A stretch of 64,000 bases of DNA from Nanosynbacter sp. (GCA_015257665.1 JABZJS010000002.1:1-64000); one strand, 5' to 3'; counted from the stretch's first letter, positions 17,636 to 26,676 are shown. The notes: a model not told the origin generated them from the sequence alone. Program-made: numbers and translations.

Positions 17636-18187
17636 ATGGCAAACGAACAACCTACAGCACAACCAACACCACCAACTGAGGTAGCATCGCAAGCAGCTCC
17701 AGCTGCCAGCCAACCAGCAGTACCATCCGCTGCGCCTGCACCGGTTGATACCTCACCGCGCAACTACTTGGCGGTCGTAGTCCTCGCTGCGTTTATGGGG
17801 CAGTATGGCTTGGCTCGCTGGTACCGTGGCGACGAGCTGGGCAAGATCCGCTTTTGGATTGCAGTGGGCTGTACGGTAACGATGCCAATCATTTACCTCA
17901 ATGTTTTGTCGGCGCTGGGGATGCTTATCCTGTCTGTTTGGGGCATTATCGACTTCTTCTTGCTAACGAGCACCACAGCAGATGCAAACGGTACGCCATA
18001 CGTTGCGACCGAGCGCGACAAGACGTGGGCGCAAGGGCTTAAGATCGCCTACATTGTTGGTCTTGTCTTAGCAGCAGTGGCGATTGTTGTCTTCTTGATC
18101 TTGCTGGCAGCTGGGGTGGTTGTGTTGTGGCATACGACAAGCACAACAGGACCTATGCAGTCATCGACATACTATTATCCTCGCTAA
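17636..18187 (+). CDS. TM2-domain membrane protein
   Basis: 183 residues. The first ~40 are Ala/Pro/Gln-rich and disordered. Residues ~42-110 resemble a TM2 domain: a hydrophobic helix, the G-x2-G-x2-RWYRG turn (GQYGLARWYRGD), a second helix, then a third helix at ~145-170. The start at 17636 is chosen for the preceding GGGAGA site and because the longer frame adds nothing conserved. The function of TM2 proteins is generally unknown. A terminator follows. Confidence 0.75.
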   Translation: MANEQPTAQPTPPTEVASQAAPAASQPAVPSAAPAPVDTSPRNYLAVVVLAAFMGQYGLARWYRGDELGKIRFWIAVGCTVTMPIIYLNVLSALGMLILSVWGIIDFFLLTSTTADANGTPYVATERDKTWAQGLKIAYIVGLVLAAVAIVVFLILLAAGVVVLWHTTSTTGPMQSSTYYYPR

Positions 18188-18215
18188 TAGCTATTGTGAT
18201 GGTAGTGTAACAAAA

Positions 18216-18246
18216 GGGGCTAGCGGTGTGCTAACCCTTTTTTGTA
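18216..18246 (+). terminator. Terminator after TM2 gene
   Basis: Imperfect stem AAAGGGGCTAGC/GCTAACCCTTTT with a GGTGT-type loop, followed by a run of T. Confidence 0.75.
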
Positions 18247-18323
18247 TGGTGCGGCCACAAAATGAATAGCAAATAGTGCCGTATAAAGAAACCCAGACCA
18301 AGCTGGGTGATATGGAACAGAAC

Positions 18324-18400
18324 TGGTACACCCGGCAGGATTCGAACCTGCGGCCACTTGGTTCGAAGCCAAGTACTCTAATCCGCTGAGCTACGGGTGC
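18324..18400 (-). tRNA. tRNA-Arg(TCG)
   Basis: Anticodon stem CTTGG/CCAAG with loop CTTCGAA (TCG), D-arm GCTC/GAGT, T-arm GCAGG/CCTGC, CCA encoded. The acceptor GCACCCG/CGGGTGT has G1-U72, as in the other tRNA-Arg here. Confidence 0.95.
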
Positions 18401-18412
18401 TTACTAGCTCTT

Positions 18413-18441
18413 ATTGTACCACCACTGACGTGAGAATCCAA
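18413..18441 (-). promoter_or_regulatory. Promoter of tRNA-Arg(TCG)
   Basis: On the minus strand TTGGAT (18436-18441), 17 bp, TACAAT (18413-18418). Confidence 0.7.
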
Positions 18442-18530
18442 ACTGCCTACCTGAGAACATGCTCTAGGGAGTGGCGAGGCTGAGGGATTGGATGGTATTA
18501 TATAAAAAATATAAGAACGAGGACCTTGGG

Positions 18531-19082
18531 ATGTACAAAGAATACAAGATAGATTGGACGCAGCTACGCGCAAGAAAAGATAGCAGCATCCTTCCCGCAG
18601 CAATCTGGCATGTACTCCATGCTCAATCAGAAGATACCAGTACTGATGAAGTGTACTGGACAATTGAAAACAACGCATTCTTCAATCGCGAACTATATGA
18701 AGCAACCGAACCAGTCACGACTGTCATTACCCATGAAATACACGTCGGCAATTATACAACCATCGGCCTTCGTTACGGCCTCGATCTCCTCGTCGAAATC
18801 GCCTGCGGCTGGTCAGCACCATCAGAAAAAGAACGAGGCAATGCTGACCTAGCTAACCGCTGCCGAGAGAAGATCCGTGCCATCATGCCAGACCTTTACC
18901 GACTTGCCGAGACACAAACTGACCAGCGCGTCCTGCAGGGGATAGTCGATCTGACGGACGAACTCGAACCCAGCAAGCAGCAGCGAGCAAAAATACTGTC
19001 GATTGTGGAACCAAAGGCATACGATGAGCGGCTTATTAGGATGGCTTTGCGAGATTTGAGAAAGTCGTTGAGACGACTATGA
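18531..19082 (+). CDS. Hypothetical helical protein, possibly HEAT-like immunity protein
   Basis: 183 residues, soluble, no signal or membrane segment. The central part (HVGNYTTIGLRYGLDLLVEIACG) and following helices recall short HEAT-repeat immunity proteins found near polymorphic toxins, but this is only a pattern impression. No toxin gene is adjacent. The ATG at 18531 is preceded by GAGG about 10 nt upstream and by an AT-rich promoter-like stretch. The longer frame from 18471 runs through that promoter region. Confidence 0.6.
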   Translation: MYKEYKIDWTQLRARKDSSILPAAIWHVLHAQSEDTSTDEVYWTIENNAFFNRELYEATEPVTTVITHEIHVGNYTTIGLRYGLDLLVEIACGWSAPSEKERGNADLANRCREKIRAIMPDLYRLAETQTDQRVLQGIVDLTDELEPSKQQRAKILSIVEPKAYDERLIRMALRDLRKSLRRL

Positions 19083-19198
19083 CTCTTGAGATTGTGCAAG
19101 CAATAATTTGATGTATACGATAGTAATAGAGGCTAAAAGGAGCAATGTAATTGTATGTGGGACAGAGCCGCCACTCTCGTGTTGCTGATGGTTGATAC

Positions 19199-19597
19199 CT
19201 ACCCGTGTATATTAGCAACGACTATCCCACGCTCCGTCAAAGCTTCCTCTACTCGCTTGACGACTTGGCTGGGGGTAAGCTCGGCTTTGACAATGTAGCT
19301 GTGGACACCGAGGTGCTGGAGTTTTTTAGGGGCTTCTTCGTGACCAAGGTTAGTGAGGACGATAACTGGGATATTCTTACCCCATGAGTAGGCGCGGATG
19401 TGCTCGAGTGTGTCGGCACCATTGAGGTGGGGCATCTGGAGGTCGAGCAGGATGATATCGGGGTGAGTCCGTTGTACGAGCATGATACCAGCTTTACCAT
19501 CGCCTGCAACTTCCACCGCAAAGCCAGCCGCTTCGAACTTCATGCGGTACATTTGGCTGATGGCTTGGTCGTCTTCGATGATGGCAATTTTAACCAT
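19199..19597 (-). CDS. Single-domain response regulator (CheY-like)
   Basis: 132 residues, a receiver domain only. Acidic pocket in IIEDDQ, phospho-acceptor Asp in ILLDLQMP near residue 53, Thr in IVLTNLG, and Lys in YIVKAEL. There is no output domain, so it must act by protein contact or phosphorelay. The ATG at 19597 lies 7 nt after a TATTAT box. It is divergent from the histidine kinase gene, with overlapping -10 boxes, so the two are very probably partners. Confidence 0.9.
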   Translation of the reverse strand: MVKIAIIEDDQAISQMYRMKFEAAGFAVEVAGDGKAGIMLVQRTHPDIILLDLQMPHLNGADTLEHIRAYSWGKNIPVIVLTNLGHEEAPKKLQHLGVHSYIVKAELTPSQVVKRVEEALTERGIVVANIHG

Positions 19598-19603
19598 TTG
19601 CTT

Positions 19604-19610
19604 TATAATA
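19604..19610. promoter_or_regulatory. Overlapping divergent -10 elements
   Basis: TATAAT on the plus strand (19604-19609) for the kinase and TATTAT on the minus strand (19605-19610) for the response regulator share five base pairs. The two promoters cannot be occupied together, which balances or alternates expression. Confidence 0.65.
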
Positions 19611-19621
19611 GCAGGTGTAGC

Positions 19622-20932
19622 ATGAAAATGGAACAAAATCACCCAAAATCGAGCATGACGCCCACACCAGCTGGACCACTGGTGGCACTGGGTAGCGCGC
19701 TAGCTTGTGCGACCGACTTTACAGAAGTGGTAGCAGCGGTGCGCATAGCGCTAAGGGCAGTTACCCGACCGACTTGGTATGGAGTGATGGTAATGGTGGA
19801 TGGAGCGTCGCCGCTAATTGACTTACCAGATGAATATACTACCTCTGTTAATGCACTCTTGTTGCTATGTAAAGAAGCAACGGTGCGCACAATGACCGCC
19901 ATACTACCCAAGCATCACACACTTCGTCGTTACAACATTGCTGTAGTGCTGCGGCTGGTGTGGCAGGGCAATCACTGTGGATATATCGTGCTAGGCCCGC
20001 CAGCTGAGCGAGCCATGTATACTACTGCGCAGCGAGCCACTCTTGCGATGATAGCCCAGCAATGTGCAGTGACGCTGATGGCGCAGCAGTGTCACAATAC
20101 CACTCAGCAGTTCCAGCAGCAGCTCACCCAAGCGGTAGACCATGCAACGCGCCAATTGCGCGCCTCTAACCGTCGCCTGCGCGAGCTCGATGCCGCAAAG
20201 GATGAGTTTGTCAGTATGGCGAGCCACCAGCTTCGTACACCGCTCACTAGTGTGAAGGGCTATATATCGATGGTGCTGGAGGGTGACGCTGGTGAGATTA
20301 ATGCCACGCAGCGCACCTTCCTTACCGAGGCTTTTACGAGTAGTGAGCGAATGGTGCAGCTGATTGGCAACTTCCTTAATGTGTCGCGCATCCGCACTGG
20401 CAACTTCACAATCGATTTCCGCCTAGGTGATGTTGCCGCGCTGGTGGCACAGAGTATCGAGTCTATCCAGCTCATTGCTGAGCGCCACCATTTGCGGGTG
20501 GATTATCGACCGCGTGGGGTTATCCCACCTCTGCTAATCGACGAGAATAAACTCCGACAAGTCATCGTTAATTATATTGATAATGCCATCTACTATTCGC
20601 CTGGTGCTGATGTTATTACGGTACGACTCTACCGCAAGGACGGCTGGGTGGTGTGCACGGTGCAAGACCATGGCATTGGAGTGCCGCAGGGTGAGCAGCG
20701 CAAGATCTTTACGAAGTTCTTCCGGGCGCACAATGCCCAGCTGCAGCGGCCCGATGGTACAGGGATTGGGCTATTCTTGGCAAAGAAGATCGTGCTGGGG
20801 CACCATGGCGAGCTGATCTTTCATTCGCGGGAGGGGCAGGGTAGTACCTTTGGTTTTCGTCTGCCGATCGATCGCCTCACGCCGCACCAGAATATTTCAC
20901 CAAACGAAAATCACTCCCCACGTGGGAAGTGA
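19622..20932 (+). CDS. Cytoplasmic sensor histidine kinase with GAF-like N terminus
   Basis: 436 residues with no membrane segment. Residues ~10-165 resemble a GAF-type sensor. A coiled coil (~165-200) leads to the HisKA helix with the phospho-accepting His in SMASHQLRTPLTS near 205. The ATPase has the N box NYIDNAIYY, G1 DHGIGVP and G2 GTGIGLFLAKKI. The start at 19622 lies 12 nt after a TATAAT box. Transcribed divergently from a CheY-like regulator, it forms a compact two-component pair that would sense a cytoplasmic or diffusible signal. Confidence 0.9.
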   Translation: MKMEQNHPKSSMTPTPAGPLVALGSALACATDFTEVVAAVRIALRAVTRPTWYGVMVMVDGASPLIDLPDEYTTSVNALLLLCKEATVRTMTAILPKHHTLRRYNIAVVLRLVWQGNHCGYIVLGPPAERAMYTTAQRATLAMIAQQCAVTLMAQQCHNTTQQFQQQLTQAVDHATRQLRASNRRLRELDAAKDEFVSMASHQLRTPLTSVKGYISMVLEGDAGEINATQRTFLTEAFTSSERMVQLIGNFLNVSRIRTGNFTIDFRLGDVAALVAQSIESIQLIAERHHLRVDYRPRGVIPPLLIDENKLRQVIVNYIDNAIYYSPGADVITVRLYRKDGWVVCTVQDHGIGVPQGEQRKIFTKFFRAHNAQLQRPDGTGIGLFLAKKIVLGHHGELIFHSREGQGSTFGFRLPIDRLTPHQNISPNENHSPRGK

Positions 20933-20937
20933 AAATC
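20918..20937. terminator. Palindrome at the end of the kinase gene
   Basis: CACTCCCCAC/GTGGGAAGTG, nearly perfect symmetry with one mismatched pair, flanked by AAAAT on both sides and overlapping the TGA. Terminator-like but without a clear T run. Confidence 0.4.
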
Positions 20938-21198
20938 GCACATCTCCTGGGCTGGGTAAGATACCCGAGGAGTCCTCCTTTGCTTGGCACCTCTCGCACG
21001 GGTGCCAAACATGTAAAATTGCACAAGTATAGCCTATGGCAAACTCCTAGTAAATACAGTGTGGGTGCACCGTACGTTGGCTTGCCTTAGCTGTATCGCG
21101 TGCTGTTTGTGTTAGTTGTCTCCACCATGCATGTGCATGACACGATCAGTTTAGCATCATGATTATGGCATGTCAAGCCTTTTTTACAACATTATCGC
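20938..21198. other. Intergenic with two stable hairpins, possible small RNA
   Basis: No gene seen. CTCCT..GGGT/ACCC..AGGAG (about 20943-20973) and TTGGCACC/GGGTGCCAA (about 20982-21009) form adjacent stem-loops. No match to tmRNA, SRP or RNase P signatures was found by eye. Confidence 0.35.
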
Positions 21199-21227
21199 TA
21201 GACAAGTGTCGATTTTTTTGCTATAGT
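21199..21227 (+). promoter_or_regulatory. Promoter of tRNA-Glu
   Basis: TAGACA (21199-21204), 17 bp, TATAGT (21222-21227). It uses the same TAGACA -35 as tRNA-His. Confidence 0.7.
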
Positions 21228-21235
21228 GACTAGGC

Positions 21236-21310
21236 GGCCTCATCGTCTAGCGGTTAGGACACTGGGTTCTCATCCCAGCAACCCGGGTTCGATTCCCGGT
21301 GAGGTCACCA
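21236..21310 (+). tRNA. tRNA-Glu(CTC)
   Basis: Anticodon stem CTGGG/CCCAG with loop TTCTCAT (CTC), T-arm CCGGG/CCCGG, CCA encoded. The acceptor GGCCTCA/TGAGGTC has one G-U pair. Confidence 0.95.
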
Positions 21311-21457
21311 CGGATTTATTAATAAATTGACTCTTTATTGAGTCTTTTTTATTTATTTTTACCTATAGCAAAATGGACACCCTCACGATATAATGCAGAT
21401 GTCTTTGGCTGGAGAAATTATGACAGTCAAGGGGGTGTTAAGGTTAAGGAGATAAAA

Positions 21458-22306
21458 GTGACACTACAACAAAAAAATGGAGTAAGACCTCAACATATAA
21501 TCATGACGGGCCTAATAATAGTAGTACTTGGCACCACAATACCCTTATTTTTTATTAATCCACTCTCTGCGATAGGTTTCTCTATCATTATCGGTTTAGC
21601 ATTATTGTTAGTAGGGTACATACTTTATAGCATTAATACAGTAAGAAAAAGAGGATTCAAAACCATAAAATGGCTCATTGCACCGGTCATTGTCGCTATA
21701 ATATGCGGTGGTGGGCTGTATTTTTATCATGCGTATCAACAGAGTGTAAAGGACAAAATATATTCTGTTAATGATAAGATCAATATGCCAGGTTTTGAAA
21801 TTGAAGTAACGACAGCTAAAAGCGATAAAATCCCACTTGATACAAAGGGGATTAACCTAAACAGCCGGAAGGATTGCACACAAGTCTCAGCCGATAAAAA
21901 GCATGATTGCGACTGGTATAACTGGCCACGACGAAACGCGCAAAATTACATAAATGAATACTACAGAGCTACCATTAATTATCAGATCATAGCACAGGAA
22001 CCGATACAAGGCCAAGACATAAAAATAGAGATTGTGCCAGATAGTGGTAGAAAAATAGAAACAGACATAAACAACAGTGAGACTGATACTTTTTCGTTTT
22101 TATGGCCGCTTGGGTATGAAATTGGTAATAGTGAGCTCCAGTATACGCCAAGCCCAAGAAGTGATTTAGGTGGCTTGATAAACAAAGGGATCACGAGAAA
22201 AGGAATGATCAGTGCTGACCTAAAGAAATCAGAAGAAGTGTTTGACATTGTTATTAAATATCGCGATGAGACTAGAATAGTGCGTATAAACAAACAGCAT
22301 ATATAA
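21458..22306 (+). CDS. Hypothetical membrane protein with exposed C-terminal domain
   Basis: 282 residues. Three hydrophobic helices at ~15-40, ~42-62 and ~75-100 are followed by ~180 polar residues that should face outside, with two cysteines (DCTQ, HDCDWY). I chose the GTG at 21458 because AAGGAG lies 6 nt upstream; the longer frame from 21338 lacks a ribosome-binding site. The gene is clearly more AT-rich than its neighbours, with many AAA/ATA codons, so it may be a recent acquisition. No known family is recognised. Confidence 0.65.
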   Translation: MTLQQKNGVRPQHIIMTGLIIVVLGTTIPLFFINPLSAIGFSIIIGLALLLVGYILYSINTVRKRGFKTIKWLIAPVIVAIICGGGLYFYHAYQQSVKDKIYSVNDKINMPGFEIEVTTAKSDKIPLDTKGINLNSRKDCTQVSADKKHDCDWYNWPRRNAQNYINEYYRATINYQIIAQEPIQGQDIKIEIVPDSGRKIETDINNSETDTFSFLWPLGYEIGNSELQYTPSPRSDLGGLINKGITRKGMISADLKKSEEVFDIVIKYRDETRIVRINKQHI

Positions 22307-22425
22307 TCTCTAAGAGAGTAGCTATCATTTCGCGACATGTATAGTTACTATCCCTTCCAGCCGTCTGCCAAATCATGTATAATAAATCGAGTACGACAGC
22401 CAAGAAACGGAGGAAATGAAGAAGT

Positions 22426-22722
22426 ATGGCAATGGGCATGAATCAAATGAAGATGCTTAATGACTTGCGCAAGGCGCAGAAGGCACTAGCGAAGGAGATC
22501 GTGGAGGTCGAGGCAGGCGATGGTGCGGTGATTGTGCAGATCACTGGCGAGCTGAAGATTAAGAGTGTGAAGATCGACCCAACTAAGGTAGACCTGGATA
22601 ACATCCACCAGCTGGAGCACTGGATCGAGATTGCAATCCGCGACGGTATGGCCAAGGCGCAAGAGATTGCTGCCAAGAAAATGCAGCCACTGATGGGTGG
22701 GCTTGGTAACCTCGGGTTCTAG
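22426..22722 (+). CDS. ybaB: Nucleoid-associated protein YbaB/EbfC family
   Basis: 98 residues, the family's usual size. The pattern is typical: an N-terminal amphipathic helix (LNDLRKAQKALAKE), a central beta region (VIVQITGELKIKSVKID) and a C-terminal helix ending in a Gly/Met-rich tail. YbaB dimers bind DNA and are commonly encoded just before recR, as here with a 5-bp gap. GGAGG lies upstream of the start. Confidence 0.92.
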   Translation: MAMGMNQMKMLNDLRKAQKALAKEIVEVEAGDGAVIVQITGELKIKSVKIDPTKVDLDNIHQLEHWIEIAIRDGMAKAQEIAAKKMQPLMGGLGNLGF

Positions 22723-22727
22723 CTAGT

Positions 22728-23342
22728 ATGGCAGATATTCTGCCTCAGGCCCTGCAACGGGCGATAGACGAGCTAGGGCATCTGCCAGGAGTGGGCGCAC
22801 GCACGGCGGAGCGCTATGCGTATTTTTTGCTGCGAGCCGATGGACGGACGAGCCAGGGGATTGCCCGGGCCATCACACAGCTCCACACTGCTGTTGCAAC
22901 CTGCCCCGTCACTTTTGCTCTGATGGATCCCAGCCAAGATGTTTCGCCGCTCTATAGTAGCCCAGAACGCAATCGCAAGCAGATTGCTGTGGTGGAGGAG
23001 CCACTCGACATCGTGGCGCTGGAGCGCACAGGCCACTACAAGGGGACGTATCACGTACTGGGCGGTGTCATCTCACCGATTGATGGGGTAGGGCCAGAGC
23101 AATTGCACATCCCCGAGTTGCTGGAGCGTATTACTCATGACGCAGTAGAGGAGGTGATTATTGCTACCAATGCAAGTGTGGAAGGCGAGTCGACCGCGCT
23201 CTTCTTACAGCGGCACATTGCCGAGGCAGACCTAACGGTGCGGATGACACGCTTGGCACGCGGCATCCCCGTCGGCGTTGACCTTGAATATGCCGACCAA
23301 ATAACCCTCGGCCACGCGCTAGAGGGGCGGCGCGCGGTATAG
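22728..23342 (+). CDS. recR: Recombination protein RecR, zinc-finger cysteines lost
   Basis: 204 residues, normal length. RecR is the clamp of the RecFOR gap-repair pathway. The N-terminal HhH is intact (HLPGVGARTAERYAYFLL) and the Toprim region (IAVVEEPLDIVALERTGHYKGTYHVLGG) is well conserved. The zinc finger between them, normally four Cys, keeps only one (TCPVTFALMD, then no further Cys up to the Toprim), so zinc binding should be lost. It follows ybaB in an operon. Confidence 0.92.
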   Translation: MADILPQALQRAIDELGHLPGVGARTAERYAYFLLRADGRTSQGIARAITQLHTAVATCPVTFALMDPSQDVSPLYSSPERNRKQIAVVEEPLDIVALERTGHYKGTYHVLGGVISPIDGVGPEQLHIPELLERITHDAVEEVIIATNASVEGESTALFLQRHIAEADLTVRMTRLARGIPVGVDLEYADQITLGHALEGRRAV

Positions 23343-23350
23343 TGAAGAGG

Positions 23351-24961
23351 CTATTGTGCTGATTCTGCGTGGAGACGCCGCTGCTCTTCGGCGGCTTCTT
23401 GTTTTTCGACAAAGTTATAGAGGCAATCGCTGACAGTACTTTCGAGTGTATTAAGATTCTCAACTTGCTGGTCGAGCGCCTTTATTGGCGACGTTGCTTC
23501 GCGCGCAGTTGCTTTTTGCAAAAAGCGAAATACATCATGATCATAACCAATGCATTCGAAATAAAGCGTTGCAATCTCGCTGTTTGGGTTGTCGCGAAAT
23601 TGCTGCGCAACCCATTGTTTGACTCGCTCATCTTCTCCTAGCTCGTCCTTGAGCAAAAGCACATAGAAATGGATTTCCTCTATCTCATCTGTTTGGTAGA
23701 AATAATAATTCACTCTGTCCCAGGCAGCCTTCCGAGCGACCGCTTGCTCACCATGCTTTGCACAGAGACTTACAATATAGTAGTCGTCAAACAATTGTGA
23801 AGAAGATTGCTCTGCTGGATGCTTGGTGATGATGGTAATGTAAGCATCACGAATCCGCTGATCGAAGATAAAGCGCCGGTCGTTCAAGGAATTAACAACA
23901 GGGTGGAGCGTATACTCTTCATCCTCGGGTGCAATAACATAAGCAGAGGCGCGGGCTTGGCGTGTGCCGTCTGGATCCTTACCATGTATGACATACTCGG
24001 CATCAATTTCTGCCCTGATATAGGGGCTGATGACATAATGCTCGAGTTGCTGTGCCTTCGCTACACCATCATCATCGAATTCGAGAAGGAGTTCGATGAT
24101 CGTACACATTCTTTGCTGAGCTGATGAAATATATCGACTAACTTCTCGATCTTGCGAGGGTGTTGTTGTTGTAGGGTTATATCCAAAGTGCCGATAGGCC
24201 ATTTCTTGGCAAAGGCTCGCAATCATGCAAATGCGAGTAAAATCATGAGCATCTTGAGTGCGCAAGTGGAGGGTATCGGCATCGTTGAGAAGGTGATAAA
24301 AAGGCCAATCGATATCATCGCGCTGCATATCTCTGGCGGCAGCAATACGAGCATCGAGCGATTCGCGTAGCTCCTGCAAGCGGGCTACTCCATCTGGTGT
24401 ATCACCCATTTTGATATACTCACGGTATCGCTGATGAAAGAGCTCCTGCGGCTCGAGATCGGCAGGGGTTGTCTGGAGTGACACAGCGCCAGACCTATCG
24501 CGCTGGAGCTCAAGAGTACTTGATCGCATTGCTTGTGTTGGCTGCGAATTTGGCAAAATGACATCAAGAACTTCCCAGACGTTCTGCTTAATCTCGGGGA
24601 GCTTCGCAGCAAGACTGGGGATATCTTTGCTAATCTTCTGCAGGTCGCGTAGGAGATCGGTTGCGAAGCGTCTACATTCGGTTATGGTCTGCTCATTAAA
24701 ATAACTATCAGAGTAGGGATCACAATTAGACTGGCGTAGAGCAGTGGTAAGCCCAGTAACTACACTCTTTACTCTGATACCCCAGAGCATTTCATCCTCT
24801 GCTACCGTCTGCTCGAGCAAATCCCGATCAAGCAGTCGCTCGCGATACTCTGCGATGTAATAGTCGACCATTGCTTTTATCTTGACTGGATCGATTGGGA
24901 GCTGGCTTGCCTGTAGTCTTTGTTGCTGGGTAGCAGTGGTATCATCTGAAGAATTTGTCAT
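23351..24961 (-). CDS. Hypothetical cytoplasmic alpha-helical protein
   Basis: 536 residues, acidic, Gln/Asp/Glu-rich, no signal peptide or membrane segment, and predicted almost entirely helical. No family is recognised. The start at 24961 is chosen because a TATGGT box (24969-24974) lies 7 nt upstream and the extra residues of the longer frame would overlap it. It is convergent with recR, with only 8 bp between the stops. Confidence 0.8.
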   Translation of the reverse strand: MTNSSDDTTATQQQRLQASQLPIDPVKIKAMVDYYIAEYRERLLDRDLLEQTVAEDEMLWGIRVKSVVTGLTTALRQSNCDPYSDSYFNEQTITECRRFATDLLRDLQKISKDIPSLAAKLPEIKQNVWEVLDVILPNSQPTQAMRSSTLELQRDRSGAVSLQTTPADLEPQELFHQRYREYIKMGDTPDGVARLQELRESLDARIAAARDMQRDDIDWPFYHLLNDADTLHLRTQDAHDFTRICMIASLCQEMAYRHFGYNPTTTTPSQDREVSRYISSAQQRMCTIIELLLEFDDDGVAKAQQLEHYVISPYIRAEIDAEYVIHGKDPDGTRQARASAYVIAPEDEEYTLHPVVNSLNDRRFIFDQRIRDAYITIITKHPAEQSSSQLFDDYYIVSLCAKHGEQAVARKAAWDRVNYYFYQTDEIEEIHFYVLLLKDELGEDERVKQWVAQQFRDNPNSEIATLYFECIGYDHDVFRFLQKATAREATSPIKALDQQVENLNTLESTVSDCLYNFVEKQEAAEEQRRLHAESAQ

Positions 24962-25258
24962 GATATATACCATAGCGAGGAAAGGGGAGTCTGTCAATCA
25001 AAAGAACCTTAAATATCAAGACCTCTGCGTTATCCGTTAGTTTCTCCACTTATCAGCGTATTCGAGTGGAGTGCAACGCTCTGCCACCAGAACCGACAGT
25101 CTCCAAGTCTGACAGGAGATTAATACTTTCAGAACTCATTCTTATTAGCATTTTAGAGGGGGGCATAATCGAGTTTAGGTAAAAAAATCATTAAATCATT
25201 AAAAGTTGTGTCGCACCGAAAGGAGAAACAATATGTGTTTATTTGCTATACTAAAACA

Positions 25259-25996
25259 ATGGCAAAATCAAAGAAATGGACGAAAAAGCTAACACGTTGG
25301 GCGCAGAATAATCGCTGGGGCCTTATGAGTGCAGCGCTGGTACTTGTGCTCGTAGGTGGTGTGTATCTCGCGTGGCAGCGTGGTATGTTGGCACAGTTTG
25401 TCAAAACACCACAGGACACTGCAAATGTAGCGCTCACGAGCCAAGATAACACCTTGCCCGCCTGGATGCCAGATACCGTTAAGCGCTGGCAGGGCGAGAT
25501 TACCAAGCAGGCCCGGCAGTACAGTATTTCGCCGCAGCTGGTAGCGATTATCATGACGCTGGAATCCGGTGGTTACCCCAAGGCGCATAGTGGTGTGGCG
25601 AGTGGTTTGATGCAGGTGACGGATAGCACAGGCAAGGAGATTGCCGCTAAATTCGTGAAGCCGGCGCGCACGAACTATGATTTATTTGACCCAGCAACGA
25701 GCATCGCCTTTGGTGCGGCTTACCTGGCGCATTTACGCGATCAGCTGTGTGTGCCGCTCGGCAATCTATCCGAAAATGAGTGCGTTGAGCTCGTTGCTGC
25801 TGGCTACAATGGTGGCCCAGGTGCAGCGGGTAACCTATATCATGGCCGTGGGCTGGAAGCGATCGAGACTCTCAGTTACAGCCGCGATGCCATGAACCTG
25901 TGGCGTGAGCGAGTAAGCGGCAGTAGCCCCACCTATACACGCTGGTTTGAGCGTGGCGGCAAGAAGCTGGTAGAGAAGGCACAGACAGGCAACTAA
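25259..25996 (+). CDS. Membrane-anchored lytic transglycosylase (SLT fold)
   Basis: 245 residues. A basic N terminus and one membrane helix (~18-38) precede a transglycosylase domain (~85-215): catalytic Glu in TLESGGYP, SGVASGLMQVTDSTG, FDPATSIAFGAAYLAHL, and AAGYNGGPGA. Such enzymes cleave the glycan strand of peptidoglycan, for growth, pilus or secretion-channel insertion, or attack on the host wall. The ATG at 25259 lies 6 nt after TATACT (25247-25252), so the longer GTG frame is unlikely. Confidence 0.88.
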   Translation: MAKSKKWTKKLTRWAQNNRWGLMSAALVLVLVGGVYLAWQRGMLAQFVKTPQDTANVALTSQDNTLPAWMPDTVKRWQGEITKQARQYSISPQLVAIIMTLESGGYPKAHSGVASGLMQVTDSTGKEIAAKFVKPARTNYDLFDPATSIAFGAAYLAHLRDQLCVPLGNLSENECVELVAAGYNGGPGAAGNLYHGRGLEAIETLSYSRDAMNLWRERVSGSSPTYTRWFERGGKKLVEKAQTGN

Positions 25997-26252
25997 GGAT
26001 CGTTAGTACTGATATAGATTCTGGTATTTTGCTTGGTTATCGCCCTACATCCATTTTCCTAAGAGGCGGTGAAGGTGACATTTGATACTATTCGTACCTT
26101 GCACGGTGGTGCGAGAAATTGAATGTTGTGCACCTATTAACCTAATTGTCTAATCACAATCAAGGATGAGCAAGGTTGATAGAGCTAGGGTTGATACAAC
26201 GGTAATAACTCTGAGAGAAGATAAGCAATATTATCAAGAAGCTACTCGCTCG
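25997..26252. other. Intergenic, nothing recognised
   Basis: About 255 bp between the transglycosylase gene and the convergent 118-residue hypothetical gene. No gene, tRNA or strong hairpin seen. Confidence 0.5.
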
Positions 26253-26609
26253 CTAATCCTCAGGCGATACAGTGCTGTCTGGCTGGTAGGTTTGGTCAAT
26301 TGAATCATGAGCTGTAGCAGTATGTGTCGGTGCAGCCGCGGTCTCTGCTCGAGCAACAGTAGAGAGAACGTTATTTAGTACCTTCATTTCTTCAGAGGTT
26401 GCTGGTTGCCGTTGCCTCTCTTTTACATAAGGAGGGAGTGGGAGGCCGTGTCGGTAGATCATTCGTGCAGTGCGGAATGAGCCCTTGGCAAGTTTTAGAA
26501 ATTTCGCACCGCGCTTTCGCACAGCTGCTATCCACCCGCTCTCGTGTGCTTGATCGGTCTCGCCTGTGCTTGGCTGGTGCTGAGTATTCTTATTCTCGTA
26601 GTCTGTCAT
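26253..26609 (-). CDS. Small hypothetical protein
   Basis: 118 residues. Polar, disordered ends flank a basic amphipathic centre (residues ~28-65, VRKRGAKFLKLAKGSFRTARMIYRHG). No known domain. A textbook Shine-Dalgarno (AAAGGAGG) precedes the ATG, which supports real translation. The basic centre could bind membrane or nucleic acid. Confidence 0.65.
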   Translation of the reverse strand: MTDYENKNTQHQPSTGETDQAHESGWIAAVRKRGAKFLKLAKGSFRTARMIYRHGLPLPPYVKERQRQPATSEEMKVLNNVLSTVARAETAAAPTHTATAHDSIDQTYQPDSTVSPED

Positions 26610-26676
26610 AAAAGCCTCCTTTGCTGGTACAACTAAAACTACCGTACCATATTCCTGCGATACTATGCAAACAAAA

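Noticed and set aside
20938..21180. Possible tmRNA or SRP RNA between the kinase and tRNA-Glu
   Set aside because: No tRNA-like T-arm, no GGAA-type SRP loop and no RNase P core motif on either strand.
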